Origin: an uncultured Pseudomonadales bacterium
GTDB taxonomy: Bacteria > Pseudomonadota > Gammaproteobacteria > Pseudomonadales > Porticoccaceae
Assembly (NCBI GenBank): GCA_943788895.1
Contig: CALSRZ010000005.1
Location: 434,001-498,000, forward strand
Length of the DNA stretch: 64,000 nt
Reading direction: 5' to 3'
Both the position numbers and the translations under genes were made by a program. This document shows positions 29,119-38,264 of the stretch, one piece after another (positions within the stretch are counted from its first letter, which is position 1; the number at the start of each line of letters is the position of its first letter). The notes below the pieces were generated by a model. That model had not been told where the DNA came from. It ran no database searches and saw only the letters and a list, made by a program, of their open reading frames with translations.

Positions 29119-29160
29119 CTTCTTTCTTTGGTTTTTCTCTATAGCTTCTTTTTATAGTCC
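29109..29160. repeat. Degenerate stop-rich repeats between converging genes
   Basis: The two stop codons are only 33 bp apart. The interval and both gene ends consist of ATAGCTTCTTT-like units (ATAGCTTCTTTC, ATAGCTTCTTTT), reading AAGAAGCTATA on the minus strand, with TAG or TAA in most units. Confidence 0.7.
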
Positions 29161-30495
29161 CTGCGCAAACGTCAGCAAAATCAACGCCGGGCAGAAAAAC
29201 TTCACATACAGCGGCCAGATCTTCCAAAACAGACCCCGCTCAACTTCCGGACAACCCTGCCTAAGCTCCTGCAAAATACTATTGCGGTAAAAAACCCACC
29301 CGGCAAAGATACACAGCACCATACTCAACAACGGCTGGGCACGCTCAGTCGTCAGAGTAATTACAAAGCCAAACAGGCTGTCGAAGTTCAGTGAAATAGT
29401 CGCACTGATAGCAAAGATAATCAGTCCCACCAGCCAGGTCGCCTTCACTCGGTCGACCTTATGCTGTTCCACCGCATAGGAAACCGGCACCTCAAGCATG
29501 GAGATTGAAGAGGTCACCGCCGCAATAGACATCAGCACAAAGAACGCAAAGCCCACCAGTAATCCAGTAGCGCCCATGCCCTCAAATAGCGCCGGCAGTA
29601 CTTGAAAGATAAGGTCCGGCCCGGCAATAAGATTGCCGGCCTCAGTATAAATAGTCACCCCAAGATTTTGCGCCACAAAAATCGCCGGCAATACCAACAG
29701 TCCTGCCAAGAAGGCCACGGATGTGTCCGTCAATGTCACCAGAGCACCGACCACAGGCAGATTTTCATCTCTACGGATATAGGAGCCATAGATCAGCATA
29801 GTGCCAACCCCCAGGGACATAGAAAAGAACGCCTGACCCATGGCGCTAACAATCAGCTTGGGATTGGTCATCTGTGAAAAGTCCGGAACCAGATAGTGCT
29901 TAAGCCCCTCTATGGCGCCGTCCTGAGTCAGCACATAGAGAATCAGACCAAACAGCAGTGCAAACAGGGAAGGCATCAGGCGGCTCGACCACTTCTCGAT
30001 ACCCTGCTCAACGCCAGCGCTGATAATCAGCACAGTCAAAAGAATAAACAGTGCAGAAAAGCCAATATTGCGCGCCAGGCTAAAATCCGTCAGCCAGCTA
30101 CCCAGCTCAGAAAAACCAAATAGTGCAGTGACTGGCTCAAACATAAAGGCAATCATCCACCCGGCGACAATCGCGTAAAAGCATAGAATCAGAGCCGCGG
30201 TAATCATCCCGGCAATACCCACAGCTGTGCCCGCGGTCTTAGCCGCCTGCCCGGAGGAAATAGACTGCAGCGCATTAACCATATTCGAGCGTGTATGGCG
30301 GCCAATAATCAGCTCCGCCATCATCGCCGGATAGGCCAGAAGAAAGGCAAGAATAAGGTACATTAATACAAAGGCAGCACCGCCATTCTCTGCGGCATTG
30401 GTGGGGAAGCCCCAGATATTGCCAAGCCCCACAGCGGAACCGGAAGCGGCAAAAATAAATGCCAGGCGGGAAGAGAAGACACCTCGTTGCATCAC
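29152..30495 (-). CDS. Sodium-dependent transporter, SNF (NSS) family
   Basis: 447 aa, 11-12 predicted membrane helices, usual for bacterial NSS proteins such as LeuT and MhsT. The N-terminus has WGFPTNAAENGGAAFVLMYL after SGSAVGLGNIW, the unwound helix-1 sodium and substrate site. Imports an amino acid or similar solute with sodium; the substrate cannot be told from sequence. Single gene, convergent with the HNH gene. The 30496-30656 upstream region leads into ssrA on the other strand. Confidence 0.92.
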   Translation of the reverse strand: MMQRGVFSSRLAFIFAASGSAVGLGNIWGFPTNAAENGGAAFVLMYLILAFLLAYPAMMAELIIGRHTRSNMVNALQSISSGQAAKTAGTAVGIAGMITAALILCFYAIVAGWMIAFMFEPVTALFGFSELGSWLTDFSLARNIGFSALFILLTVLIISAGVEQGIEKWSSRLMPSLFALLFGLILYVLTQDGAIEGLKHYLVPDFSQMTNPKLIVSAMGQAFFSMSLGVGTMLIYGSYIRRDENLPVVGALVTLTDTSVAFLAGLLVLPAIFVAQNLGVTIYTEAGNLIAGPDLIFQVLPALFEGMGATGLLVGFAFFVLMSIAAVTSSISMLEVPVSYAVEQHKVDRVKATWLVGLIIFAISATISLNFDSLFGFVITLTTERAQPLLSMVLCIFAGWVFYRNSILQELRQGCPEVERGLFWKIWPLYVKFFCPALILLTFAQGL

Positions 30496-30656
30496 TGCAT
30501 CCTTATAATTATTTTTAAAGACTCGATTCTAGGGGATTGTCGGAATTAATTCGACTGAATAGTTTTCAGGCTTTTGACTCTTTATAGCTCTTTTAAGTCT
30601 TTTCGCTCTAAAGGTTGCCAGAGACTGTACTGCTCTGTGCTAGAATTAAACTTATC

Positions 30657-31050
30657 GGGGGCGTTCTGGATTCGACGCCGATTACAAAACTACCGGTGCA
30701 TGCCGAGATGGTGACCAATCTCGTTAATCCAAAGTCGCAAATTTATAGTTGCCAACGACGACAACTACGCACTAGCTGCTTAAACCCCAGTGTAGTGCCA
30801 TCTGACTGGAGCCGTGCTTATGCGTCCAGAGTACTCAATCCCTCGGGAAGCGGAACGCTCAGGTGTCATATTTCATAAGATCGTGGAGAAGCTTGTTCGG
30901 GGCGGATTCACTAAAACTTTTACCGAAATCGCCCAATGCGTTCCCTGACAGCCGGGTTGCAACGGGTTAAAACTAATAGGCTGATCTAAGCATGTAGAGC
31001 CGTGAGCAGCGGATTAGCGGACGCGGGTTCAATTCCCGCCGCCTCCACCA
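30657..31050 (+). ncRNA. ssrA: tmRNA (SsrA)
   Basis: 5' end GGGGGCG (30657-30663) pairs with CGCCTCC near the 3' end, followed by ACCA; TGGATTCGACG follows the 5' arm. The tag reading frame starts with GCC at 30751 and encodes ANDDNYALAA, stop TAA at 30781-30783. The TPsiC-like arm GGGTTCAATTCCCGCC is at 31024-31039. Rescues stalled ribosomes. The last 122 bases are the island attachment site; an almost identical copy lies 9979 bp downstream. Confidence 0.97.
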
Positions 31051-31051
31051 A
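30929..31051 (+). repeat. attL: 123-bp direct repeat in the ssrA 3' end
   Basis: Identical to 40908-41030 except for one base (T at 31003, A at 40982). It covers the ssrA 3' third including the TPsiC arm and CCA end plus one base. Defines the left boundary of the island. Confidence 0.95.
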
Positions 31052-31059
31052 AAATAGAT

Positions 31060-31084
31060 AACCCCTTGTCTTTAGGGGGTTTTT
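31060..31084 (+). terminator. Terminator directly after ssrA, supplied by the island
   Basis: AACCCC (31060-31065) pairs with GGGGTT (31076-31081), ending in a T run to 31084. The presumed original terminator now lies beyond attR at 41036-41065. Confidence 0.75.
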
Positions 31085-31112
31085 CTTTTAAAACTTTCAA
31101 TTGAAGTCACTT

Positions 31113-31137
31113 TGTCACACAAAGGTGTCACACAATG
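31113..31137 (+). promoter_or_regulatory. Candidate integrase arm-binding sites, left
   Basis: TGTCACACAA (31113-31122) and TGTCACACAATG (31126-31137), 13 bp apart; the second overlaps the integrase start codon. The same 12-mer is at the right end (40829-40840), followed by TGGCACACAT. Confidence 0.5.
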
Positions 31138-32436
31138 AGAAAGTTATCAGTTCCGTATACCATCAAAAGAAATGGCGTTTACTACCTTAACCTGAGGTGG
31201 AATAACCAATTCATCAGGCAGTCTCTAAGCACTAAAGACCCCATGGAAGCCTTCCAGGAAGGTGAATCAAATAGCCCCTATTTTTGCTAACGCGCATTCT
31301 TGTGAGGTAGTACTAAGGCAACAAGTATCAGATATTGTCAGTCAAAAAGGGCGCTCAGAGGCAAAGAGGCCTCAAGTTAGCCCAATCAGATGCGTCACTG
31401 ATTTTGTTATCCGAAGGGTTTTCCCTTTACAAGCGTGAGCAAACGATCGAGAACTGGGGAACCCGGACGGCCGCCCAAAATGAAGCGACCTTTAAGCAGC
31501 TTTTAGAGTTGATCGGAGACCTACCAGTCGTGGCTGTAACGAAGTCAGTTGTGCGTGACTATCGGCAGACATTACTTAGCTATCCCGCTAATCGGCACAA
31601 GGGTAACCGTAGAGAGAAAACCATAGATCAGTTGATTCAGCAGGGTTGCGATCCGATTAGTCTTGAGACTGTTAGAAACATAATCGGCCGTGTATCTTCG
31701 TTCTTCAATTGGTTGGTCAAGCAGGGGTATAAAGATGAGAACCCGTTCCTAGGAGTAGCTCCTCGGAGAGTACATTCGGCTCGTTCTGAGAGAAGCTCGT
31801 TTACCGACCATGATTTGAAATTACTCTTTGGAACCCGCCTTTATACTCATAAGGCTTACAAGACGTGAGTGGCAATATTGGCTGCCGTTACTCGGTTTAT
31901 ACACCGGAGCCAGAATCGAAGAGTTGTGCCAGCTAAAAGTTGAGGATTTTAAATTAACTGATGAGTGTCATTATCTGGATATTCATGGTGATGGGCATAG
32001 TGAAAATAGAGTCAAGACATCATGCTCGGTAAGAAAAATCCCGATTCACAGCGACCTAATTGAACTCGGGATTCTTGATCTTATCAGCAGTCGTCCAATG
32101 GGGTCGTTTTTATTTGATTTACGAAGAACTAATACTAATCTTGGCCACGAGCCTTCGAAATGGTTTGGGCGCTACAAAACGTCTGTTGGGCTCCCTAAGG
32201 GCACTAAAGTGTTTCACTCTTTTAGACATACTTTGCGGGACAAATTGACTATGTGCCGCGTGCCTAATGAGCATATTCGAGAGCTCCTTGGACATGAGCA
32301 AGTGGGAGAAACCTTTGGTCGATATGGTTCGTCCATACCAGTTTCCCTTTTAGCTGATTCTATAGACAGAGTGAATTTTGATTCTATTTTAAGTGAATTG
32401 ACTTTCACAGTTATTATCTCTTACCAAGACGACTAA
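31135..32436 (+). pseudogene. int: Phage-type tyrosine integrase, three +1 frameshifts
   Basis: Reading through the shifts gives one roughly 430-residue integrase. N-terminus MRKLSVPYTIKRNGVYYLN from ATG 31135 (frame A); an extra base near 31247-31250 leads into KVNQIAPIFANAHSCEVV; an extra A in the A5 run at 31344-31348 leads into QRQRGLKLAQSDASLI; an extra base near 31862-31866 leads into REWQYWLPLLGLYTGAR. The catalytic residues R (TGARIEEL), HxxR (HSFRHTLR), H (LLGHEQ) and Y (GRYGSS) are intact. It would integrate the island at ssrA. All three changes are single-base insertions; error or decay cannot be separated here. Confidence 0.9.
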
Positions 32437-32775
32437 AAAAGTTATGAGGTAAGAAAATGTTTAATTTCCGGCAAAAGAATTAAAAATATTTTAGTGTGTT
32501 TTGATGATGTTTCGTGCTCTTTGGTGCCAAATAGAATCGTATGGTGGCAACGAAATTTTAGAAGGAAAATTTATCGCTTGCGTGATATTTAATGGCACGG
32601 TATCTTATCTAAAGACTGCTTAAGACCCCTAATTAATTAGGTGCTGGGAAAGGTAAACCCAAGGTCGTAAATATTACCTATTGAGCATGCTCAACCACTG
32701 AATTCGTCCCTTAGTGAGTTTAATTATCCATTCCTTTTTAGGTCTGGTTTCTTAATCTTATTACGGGAGAATCTT
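32437..32775. promoter_or_regulatory. Intergenic region with operator-like palindrome before alpA-like gene
   Basis: No gene seen. TTGAGCATGCTCAA (32681-32694) is a perfect 14-bp palindrome 81 bp before the AlpA-like gene and is a reasonable operator candidate. Confidence 0.4.
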
Positions 32776-33027
32776 ATGATTCTTAAAATACCCCAAGTGC
32801 TCGCCCAAAGAGCACGCTCAAGTAGTAGTCACTATCGAGATATTCAAAATGGACTATTTACGAAGCCAGTTAACCTAGGCCAAAGAGCTGTTGGTTGGCC
32901 CATAGACGAAGTCAATATACTTACTGCAGCACAAGTAGCCGGGTTATCAGAAGACGAAATTCGTAATCTTGTGGCAGAGCTGCATCTCAAACGAAAGTCA
33001 GTCTTTTCAACGCTGATGGAGGTTTGA
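32776..33027 (+). CDS. AlpA-like phage transcriptional regulator
   Basis: 83 aa. A MerR-type helix-turn-helix of the AlpA family: MILKIPQVLAQRARSSSSHY, then DIQNGLFTKPVNLGQRAVGW and IDEVN. AlpA-like proteins activate integrase/excisionase expression in cryptic prophages and satellites. The next gene begins 1 bp after its stop, so translation is probably coupled. Confidence 0.85.
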   Translation: MILKIPQVLAQRARSSSSHYRDIQNGLFTKPVNLGQRAVGWPIDEVNILTAAQVAGLSEDEIRNLVAELHLKRKSVFSTLMEV

Positions 33028-33028
33028 G

Positions 33029-33553
33029 ATGACAACTTCATATAAATACCCTTGTCATGAAGCCTATCAGAAAGGCCTAACAGACCGACAGAAATATCCG
33101 TTTGTCTCTAGCTCTCTTTATAAAATAAGAGAATTTCAACGGCGGTTAAGGCGTCTTCCAGATAATCTCATTAATATAGGTAATTGCTCTGCCGGAAACA
33201 AAAACGCCTGCAATAGCCTTAGAGGCTGCGATTCGTACGATATAGCTATTTATGCCAAAAGAATGCCTCGTAACATTACCTATGATCTGGCATTTAAGCT
33301 CGTATCGGCATTGCCTTCATTAGAACATGAGGGTTTAGCACAAAATGATATTGATGGGATAACTGCTTATGTAAATTCCCAAATTAAGAGGTTGATTGAT
33401 CTAGCAGAACAGGCATCAAGGGAGCTTAAAAGTAATTGGAAGCAGACTGCTAGAGATCTACGTTTTGGAGAGGGTGGTGTATACGAACTTTCATTGGAAG
33501 TTTTAGCGTTATTAGATTGGGTTATGACGGAGGTGGAGCTATGCAAGCCATGA
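33029..33553 (+). CDS. Hypothetical island protein
   Basis: 174 aa, soluble, helical in the second half, with several Cys (NCSAGNKNACNSLRGCDSYD at about 51-70). No family recognised. It is tightly placed between the AlpA-like gene and the primase, overlapping the latter by 13 bp, which suggests a role in island regulation or replication. Confidence 0.7.
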   Translation: MTTSYKYPCHEAYQKGLTDRQKYPFVSSSLYKIREFQRRLRRLPDNLINIGNCSAGNKNACNSLRGCDSYDIAIYAKRMPRNITYDLAFKLVSALPSLEHEGLAQNDIDGITAYVNSQIKRLIDLAEQASRELKSNWKQTARDLRFGEGGVYELSLEVLALLDWVMTEVELCKP

Positions 33554-35496
33554 CCTTAAATATTGCCACTAGCAGCTCTCATAGCCACCCGATGCAGGCT
33601 CGATCTATAAGTTGGCCTTCTCTCTGCGAAAGACTTAAGCGTGTCATAGGAGGAGCTAAAGAAGGTCGCGGCTGGGTGGCAGCAAACATCCCAGATGGTC
33701 CTAGGGCTAATGACCGGGTAATTTCAACCTCATTATTAGTCTTCGACATCGATAATAAAGGGAGTGTTGTTACTCAGGCTGAGTTGGAAATGGCTATTAG
33801 GGATAATGGGTACAGAGCGATTCTGCACTCGACTTATAATCACACGCCAGACAATCCACGCTTTAGATTGATACTCGATATATCAGAACCAATTAAGCCA
33901 CCCGATCATAAATCTTTGTTACTCCATGTGGCCCAGAATTTAGGTATAACGGACTTTATCGATACAGCATGCATGGATATCTCTCGATACTTTTATCTGC
34001 CTAGATGCCCTACAGGGCGTATCGAGGACTATGTGTTTTTGTCGGTTGATGGGGACGCAGTAAATATTGAGGCATGCCTCGATAGGATCAAGTTTGATAG
34101 AAGATCTTTAGAGCCACAACCATCAGTAAAAATAGAGTCTGAAGTCAATGGGTGGGAAGAGAATGAATCCAATATAGCAAAGATAAAGGAGTTCCTAGGG
34201 TACTGCTCAGCCGATTGTGAATACGAGAAATGGCGTAATATTATTTGGTCTGTTACCTCGCTTGGCTGGGACATAGGAGTCGATCTTGTTAGAGACTGGA
34301 GTAAGGCGTCACTACGGCACTGGGTTAAAAGCTCTGCGCAAACCACAGATGAGGTTTTACAAGGACTAATAGAAAGTTTTGATCCTGAGAGAGATATTAC
34401 TATTGGCACTCTGATCGCTGAATCAAAAAGTAATGGATGGACTCCGGTATCACCATTTGAGCAGATCTTAGTTGTTGATCAGGAAAGTGTCCCAGAATCA
34501 CAGATGCGTAACCGTAGTTATCAAATCTACAGCAGGGAAGATCTTCGAAAGCTTCCAAAACAACAGTGGTTAATACATGGAGTATTACCTTTACAAGGAA
34601 CCGCGGCTATTTTTGGAGCGCCGGGAACGGGTAAGAGCTTTTTGGCTTTGGACTTAGCAGCGCGAATCAGTGAAGGAGTAGATCAATGGTTTGGTGTTGG
34701 CGCTAAGCAACGTGATGTAGTTTACATGGCTCTTGAAGGTGGCGGTGGAATCAGAAAGAGAATCGATGCTTGGGAAATAGAAAATAGTAAGAAGGTTGAA
34801 AACTTACAACTTGTGATTGGGGAATTTAATTTAAAGGACTCTGAACACGTAGCTGGTTTAATGCAAGACACGAAGCCGAAGCTGAATAAGGGATGGGTTA
34901 CCTTCATAGATACTCTAAATCAAGCCTCTCCCGGTTCTGATGAAAATAGCTCAGTCGATATGGGTTTACTTCTCGCCGCAGCAAAGCGAATAGCCATGGA
35001 GTCAGAAGGTATAGTTGTTCTGATCCATCATTCGGGCAAAGACGGCAGTAAAGGATTGCGTGGTCACAGTAGTATGAATGCTGCTATGGATTTAACTATT
35101 GAGGTTAAAAAAACTGCTGTTGGGCACTCATGGAGTACGCACAAAGTAAAAGATGGCGATGATGGTGTTACTAAGCATTTCACTCTAGCTATCCACACAA
35201 CATCTGGCAGTACCTTTGACGAACATGAAACCAGTTGTGCGGTAAGGCCAACTGAACCTCCCAAGCATGAGCGCACCCCGACAGGTAAATTACAAATATC
35301 CGTGTTTAACGCATTGAAAGCGAAGTATGAGGCAAATGGGCCTATCACCAAAATGGACGCCTTAGGTCTAGCTAAAGAGGTATTGGTTAATGAACCTCAA
35401 CACAGAGTTACTACTAAGGCTAAAGAAACTCTAGCGTCACTAAAAAGTGGTGAATACATTAAAGAGGATGAAAATAAATGTATTTGCCTACCATAA
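33541..35496 (+). CDS. Primase/helicase-type replication protein of the island
   Basis: 651 aa from ATG 33541, preceded by GGAGGTGGAG; a TTG 24 bases upstream is rejected for lack of such a site. N-terminal about 1-190 looks like a primase-polymerase remnant (VFDIDNKG, HSTYNHTPDNPRFRLIL). About 205-290 is a PriCT-like domain (FLGYCSADCEYEKWRNIIWS). About 330-560 is a RepA-type AAA ATPase with Walker A FGAPGTGKS, Walker B VTFIDTLNQ and IVVLIHHSGKDGS. The C-terminus is a helical wing. Such proteins start replication of satellites and plasmids. Expected to be the island's replicase. Confidence 0.85.
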   Translation: MQAMTLNIATSSSHSHPMQARSISWPSLCERLKRVIGGAKEGRGWVAANIPDGPRANDRVISTSLLVFDIDNKGSVVTQAELEMAIRDNGYRAILHSTYNHTPDNPRFRLILDISEPIKPPDHKSLLLHVAQNLGITDFIDTACMDISRYFYLPRCPTGRIEDYVFLSVDGDAVNIEACLDRIKFDRRSLEPQPSVKIESEVNGWEENESNIAKIKEFLGYCSADCEYEKWRNIIWSVTSLGWDIGVDLVRDWSKASLRHWVKSSAQTTDEVLQGLIESFDPERDITIGTLIAESKSNGWTPVSPFEQILVVDQESVPESQMRNRSYQIYSREDLRKLPKQQWLIHGVLPLQGTAAIFGAPGTGKSFLALDLAARISEGVDQWFGVGAKQRDVVYMALEGGGGIRKRIDAWEIENSKKVENLQLVIGEFNLKDSEHVAGLMQDTKPKLNKGWVTFIDTLNQASPGSDENSSVDMGLLLAAAKRIAMESEGIVVLIHHSGKDGSKGLRGHSSMNAAMDLTIEVKKTAVGHSWSTHKVKDGDDGVTKHFTLAIHTTSGSTFDEHETSCAVRPTEPPKHERTPTGKLQISVFNALKAKYEANGPITKMDALGLAKEVLVNEPQHRVTTKAKETLASLKSGEYIKEDENKCICLP

Positions 35497-35520
35497 AAAA
35501 CAACCGGATTAACCCCACCC

Positions 35521-35541
35521 AACCCCCTTATAGGGGGTTTT
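35521..35541 (+). terminator. Hairpin after the primase gene
   Basis: AACCCCC (35521-35527), loop TTATA, GGGGGTT (35533-35539), TT. Short T-tract, so moderate confidence. Confidence 0.6.
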
Positions 35542-35641
35542 GGTTCGGGGGTTATTTAATCCAAGCCAGAAGTAACCGATCCGGTCATTTAGGTTTTTCG
35601 GTTATTGATACCAGCTCCTCTCAGTTCAAGAGGTCCAGTGC

Positions 35642-35950
35642 ATGAAATCAGATCAATCGCCCTCTGACAGGGAGCAATACATGACCCTAGCATCCGGACG
35701 TATTCGGTGTGGTAGATGCCAGGCTACATCAAAACGTACAAAACTGCAGTGTGGCGCACCAGCTGTTAAGGGAAAGCGTGTCTGTAGGTTCCATGGTGGT
35801 AAATCAACTGGTCCTAAAACAGACGAAGGCCGAAAGCGTTGCGGTATAGCAAAGACTGTTCATGGGGGTGAAACTAGAGCTATTCGTGCGAAAAGGGCGC
35901 AAAAGATGGCAGAGCTTAGAGAAATGGAGAAAATAATTAAGGGTTGGTAA
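35642..35950 (+). CDS. HGG-motif protein of phage islands
   Basis: 102 aa, strongly basic. Contains CGRCQATSKRTKLQCGAPAV and CRFHGGKSTGPKTDEGRKR, the HGGxSTGP motif with a zinc-binding CxxC and Cys/His set found in many small phage and island proteins. Function is not known to me; probably DNA-associated. An in-frame ATG at 35681 is a possible alternative start. Confidence 0.75.
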   Translation: MKSDQSPSDREQYMTLASGRIRCGRCQATSKRTKLQCGAPAVKGKRVCRFHGGKSTGPKTDEGRKRCGIAKTVHGGETRAIRAKRAQKMAELREMEKIIKGW

Positions 35951-35983
35951 TTAGAGCGTTAAGTTGTCTAGATTAATTATTCA

Positions 35984-36658
35984 GTGTTTAATAAGAAGTT
36001 AAATCTAGTTTGTTTGGCTGCGGATGGTCTTCTGGGGTATGTGATGAAATTTGAGAGTAATGGTCAAAATGAGATATTTTTTGTGGACGGTGCAGAGCAT
36101 TCACTCACGCAATCCCACTTTGATGCATTTAGTTCAGCATCTGCTCATTTCCTAGAGGCGTTTAGTATAGATAATGAGGTAGACGTATACATATCTCAAA
36201 GGTCGGTGCTTCACGCAATCGGCAACAGTGCGGGGGTTCGAGCCTGGCATATGCCCCCCAGCTTTGATCGCGATAACTCAATTGTATGTGTGTATGTTGA
36301 TCCTAACTCGACTATTAAGGAAATGATAACCAGCCTGGCGCATGAGATTATTCATGCTTGGCAAGTGGATAGAGGTGATTTTGTAGGAAGCCTTTGGAAA
36401 GGTACAGATTTAACGCACTTACCTTACCGTGTACAGCCTTGGGAAATAGAGGCTCATGGCCATCAGTCTGAAATTGCTCAGTCGTTTTTCGATGGAAAGT
36501 TGCCTGCAAAGTCTCGTCTAAAAGAAATTATCTCTGATACCGATAAAGTTTTCCAGGAAATTTTAAATGATGCAAAGCTTGCTCAATCGAAAAAATCATT
36601 TATGAAGATAGCGAAAGTAGCTGGAGCAATCGGGTTAGGTGCACTAATTGGGATGTAA
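35984..36658 (+). CDS. Putative zinc metallopeptidase-like protein, membrane-anchored
   Basis: 224 aa from a GTG at 35984. SLAHEIIHAWQ near residue 114-124 is an HExxH zinc motif, and WEIEAHGHQ about 35 residues later offers the third ligand Glu, as in gluzincin or SprT-like families. A hydrophobic C-terminal helix (about 206-224, IAKVAGAIGLGALIGM) may anchor or insert in a membrane. No signal peptide. Stands at the head of the cargo cluster. Substrate and role unknown; a defence or toxin role is only a guess. Confidence 0.65.
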   Translation: MFNKKLNLVCLAADGLLGYVMKFESNGQNEIFFVDGAEHSLTQSHFDAFSSASAHFLEAFSIDNEVDVYISQRSVLHAIGNSAGVRAWHMPPSFDRDNSIVCVYVDPNSTIKEMITSLAHEIIHAWQVDRGDFVGSLWKGTDLTHLPYRVQPWEIEAHGHQSEIAQSFFDGKLPAKSRLKEIISDTDKVFQEILNDAKLAQSKKSFMKIAKVAGAIGLGALIGM

Positions 36659-36671
36659 AGGGTAAGTACTA

Positions 36672-37307
36672 ATGAATTTTGAAGAATACCATAATGGTAG
36701 AGTTGGGGACCCTGCCTTTGATTATCAAAACCCTAAGGAACAATTGAAAAAATACCATGAAGCTATGGCTCATGGTTGCGTGGTATGTGGAAATTGCTTT
36801 CCTAGTGAGTTAGAGATTTTGAAAGGGAAACTATATTGTAATTCTTGCTCAGAAGGTGGGCTACGAAAAAAAGGAACCGCAGGAAAAACTGAAGAAGACG
36901 GTAGTAAATCAACTACTAAAAATAATGCGAAAACCGTCGATAAGCCTTATTTAAATCTGCTCGAGACTGCAAAGGTTGCAAAAATAGCAGCTTCAAAATT
37001 CCCGCTTAACGAACTATTGGATATTGTAGATTTTCTGGAAGGACCATCTGAAATTGAGCATACAGTTAAGCTACTTAATGAAAAAATAAAATCAGAATAC
37101 AAAGAAAGTGTGATTAAAGCTTATCGCGAAAGAAATAGCATTTTAGATCTAAGCTCATTGGAAGCGGATATAAAAAAGTCAATGGAGTTAGGGTTAAGAT
37201 CAATATTGAAGTTGGACGAGATAGCGAATTTATTGGGTAAGGTTGATATTAAATCTCGCACCATCAATAACAGCCATTCCTGGCAGGACCTTAAAAATGA
37301 TTTCTAA
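36672..37307 (+). CDS. Unknown island protein with zinc ribbon and shared C-terminal domain
   Basis: 211 aa. Zinc ribbon near residues 36-63 (CVVCGNCF ... CNSC), a charged linker, then a helical domain (about 95-211) ending HSWQDLKNDF. That end closely matches the next protein (HSWEDLKDDF), and the preceding ADIKKSMELGLRSIL matches ADISECMKLGLKNLM there. The two genes thus share a C-terminal domain with different N-termini. Starts 13 bp after the metallopeptidase-like gene. No family recognised. A/T-rich. Confidence 0.7.
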   Translation: MNFEEYHNGRVGDPAFDYQNPKEQLKKYHEAMAHGCVVCGNCFPSELEILKGKLYCNSCSEGGLRKKGTAGKTEEDGSKSTTKNNAKTVDKPYLNLLETAKVAKIAASKFPLNELLDIVDFLEGPSEIEHTVKLLNEKIKSEYKESVIKAYRERNSILDLSSLEADIKKSMELGLRSILKLDEIANLLGKVDIKSRTINNSHSWQDLKNDF

Positions 37308-37425
37308 AGCCCCATTTTATTCTATGTCGAATAAATAATAGAAGCTGAATGCAACAGCATTATTTAGTTAGGATTTCGGTGTGAGTTAGTAAAGGCAAAG
37401 AAAGGAATGTTTGGAGAATTAGGCA

Positions 37426-38241
37426 TTGAATAATTTAATAAGATATGTAGCTAGTAATATTTTGGCTTGGTTTAATTTCATTTGGTTTTCTAGCTTTTTG
37501 ATAATTACTATTAGTCTTATTTTATTTGATTATGGTGACTTAAATTTATTGGATACAGTTTTTCCTTTAATTTTCTATTTATTCACCTTCAGACTAATTG
37601 GGTATCTTAATTTTAAACTTGTTGGAGATGCTCGACTTATACCGTGGGAAGAGTATGAAAAAGTTCATCTAAAAAATGAGCTTGCCGAAAAAGAAGCTGA
37701 AAAAAATATTATTAAGGATGGGCTTGCGAAAAAGAAAAAATTTGAAGCTGCTCAAAAAGCAAGAATAGCAAAAAAAAATCAACAGAAAAAATTAAATGAA
37801 GACAAAATAATTGCAAAACAAAAATGGAATAAAGAGATTGAAATTGCCAGTAAAAAACCCTTTTTGGGCTTAGTTGATTCAGTCATTATCGCAAAAGAAG
37901 TGATTGAGGGTATTGATTCAAGTGAAATAGAAAGTTATCGAGATTTTTTAGATTCAATTAAATTTAGAGAGTTCCTTATTTCATTTAATAATGATTTGTA
38001 TTCTCAATATGATGACTTAGTAAGGAGGTTTGTCCTCAAGAAATATTTTAAATCAACTAAAAATCTAGAGCCTCATATTCTTGATGCGCGTCTTACCGCT
38101 GATATTTCCGAGTGTATGAAGCTGGGATTAAAAAATCTAATGAAAAATTATAGTCAAGAAGATATGAATCTCCCTGTTTCTATTCCAAGAAAAAAAATAA
38201 AAAAAACTCATTCCTGGGAAGATCTAAAGGATGATTTCTAA
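37426..38241 (+). CDS. Unknown membrane protein with coiled coil and shared C-terminal domain
   Basis: 271 aa from a TTG at 37426 with GGAGAATT upstream. Two hydrophobic helices (about 8-35 and 40-65), a Lys/Glu-rich coiled coil (about 80-140: KNELAEKEAEKNIIK), then a helical domain ending HSWEDLKDDF, shared with the protein encoded just upstream. This gives a membrane-anchored and a zinc-ribbon version of one domain side by side. Very A/T-rich, unlike the flanking chromosome. No family recognised. Confidence 0.65.
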   Translation: MNNLIRYVASNILAWFNFIWFSSFLIITISLILFDYGDLNLLDTVFPLIFYLFTFRLIGYLNFKLVGDARLIPWEEYEKVHLKNELAEKEAEKNIIKDGLAKKKKFEAAQKARIAKKNQQKKLNEDKIIAKQKWNKEIEIASKKPFLGLVDSVIIAKEVIEGIDSSEIESYRDFLDSIKFREFLISFNNDLYSQYDDLVRRFVLKKYFKSTKNLEPHILDARLTADISECMKLGLKNLMKNYSQEDMNLPVSIPRKKIKKTHSWEDLKDDF

Positions 38242-38264
38242 AAAATATATATGGGCTTTAAGCA

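Noticed and set aside
30615-30878. 87-aa ORF inside ssrA
   Set aside because: Lies across the tmRNA; only the short ANDDNYALAA tag is translated there.
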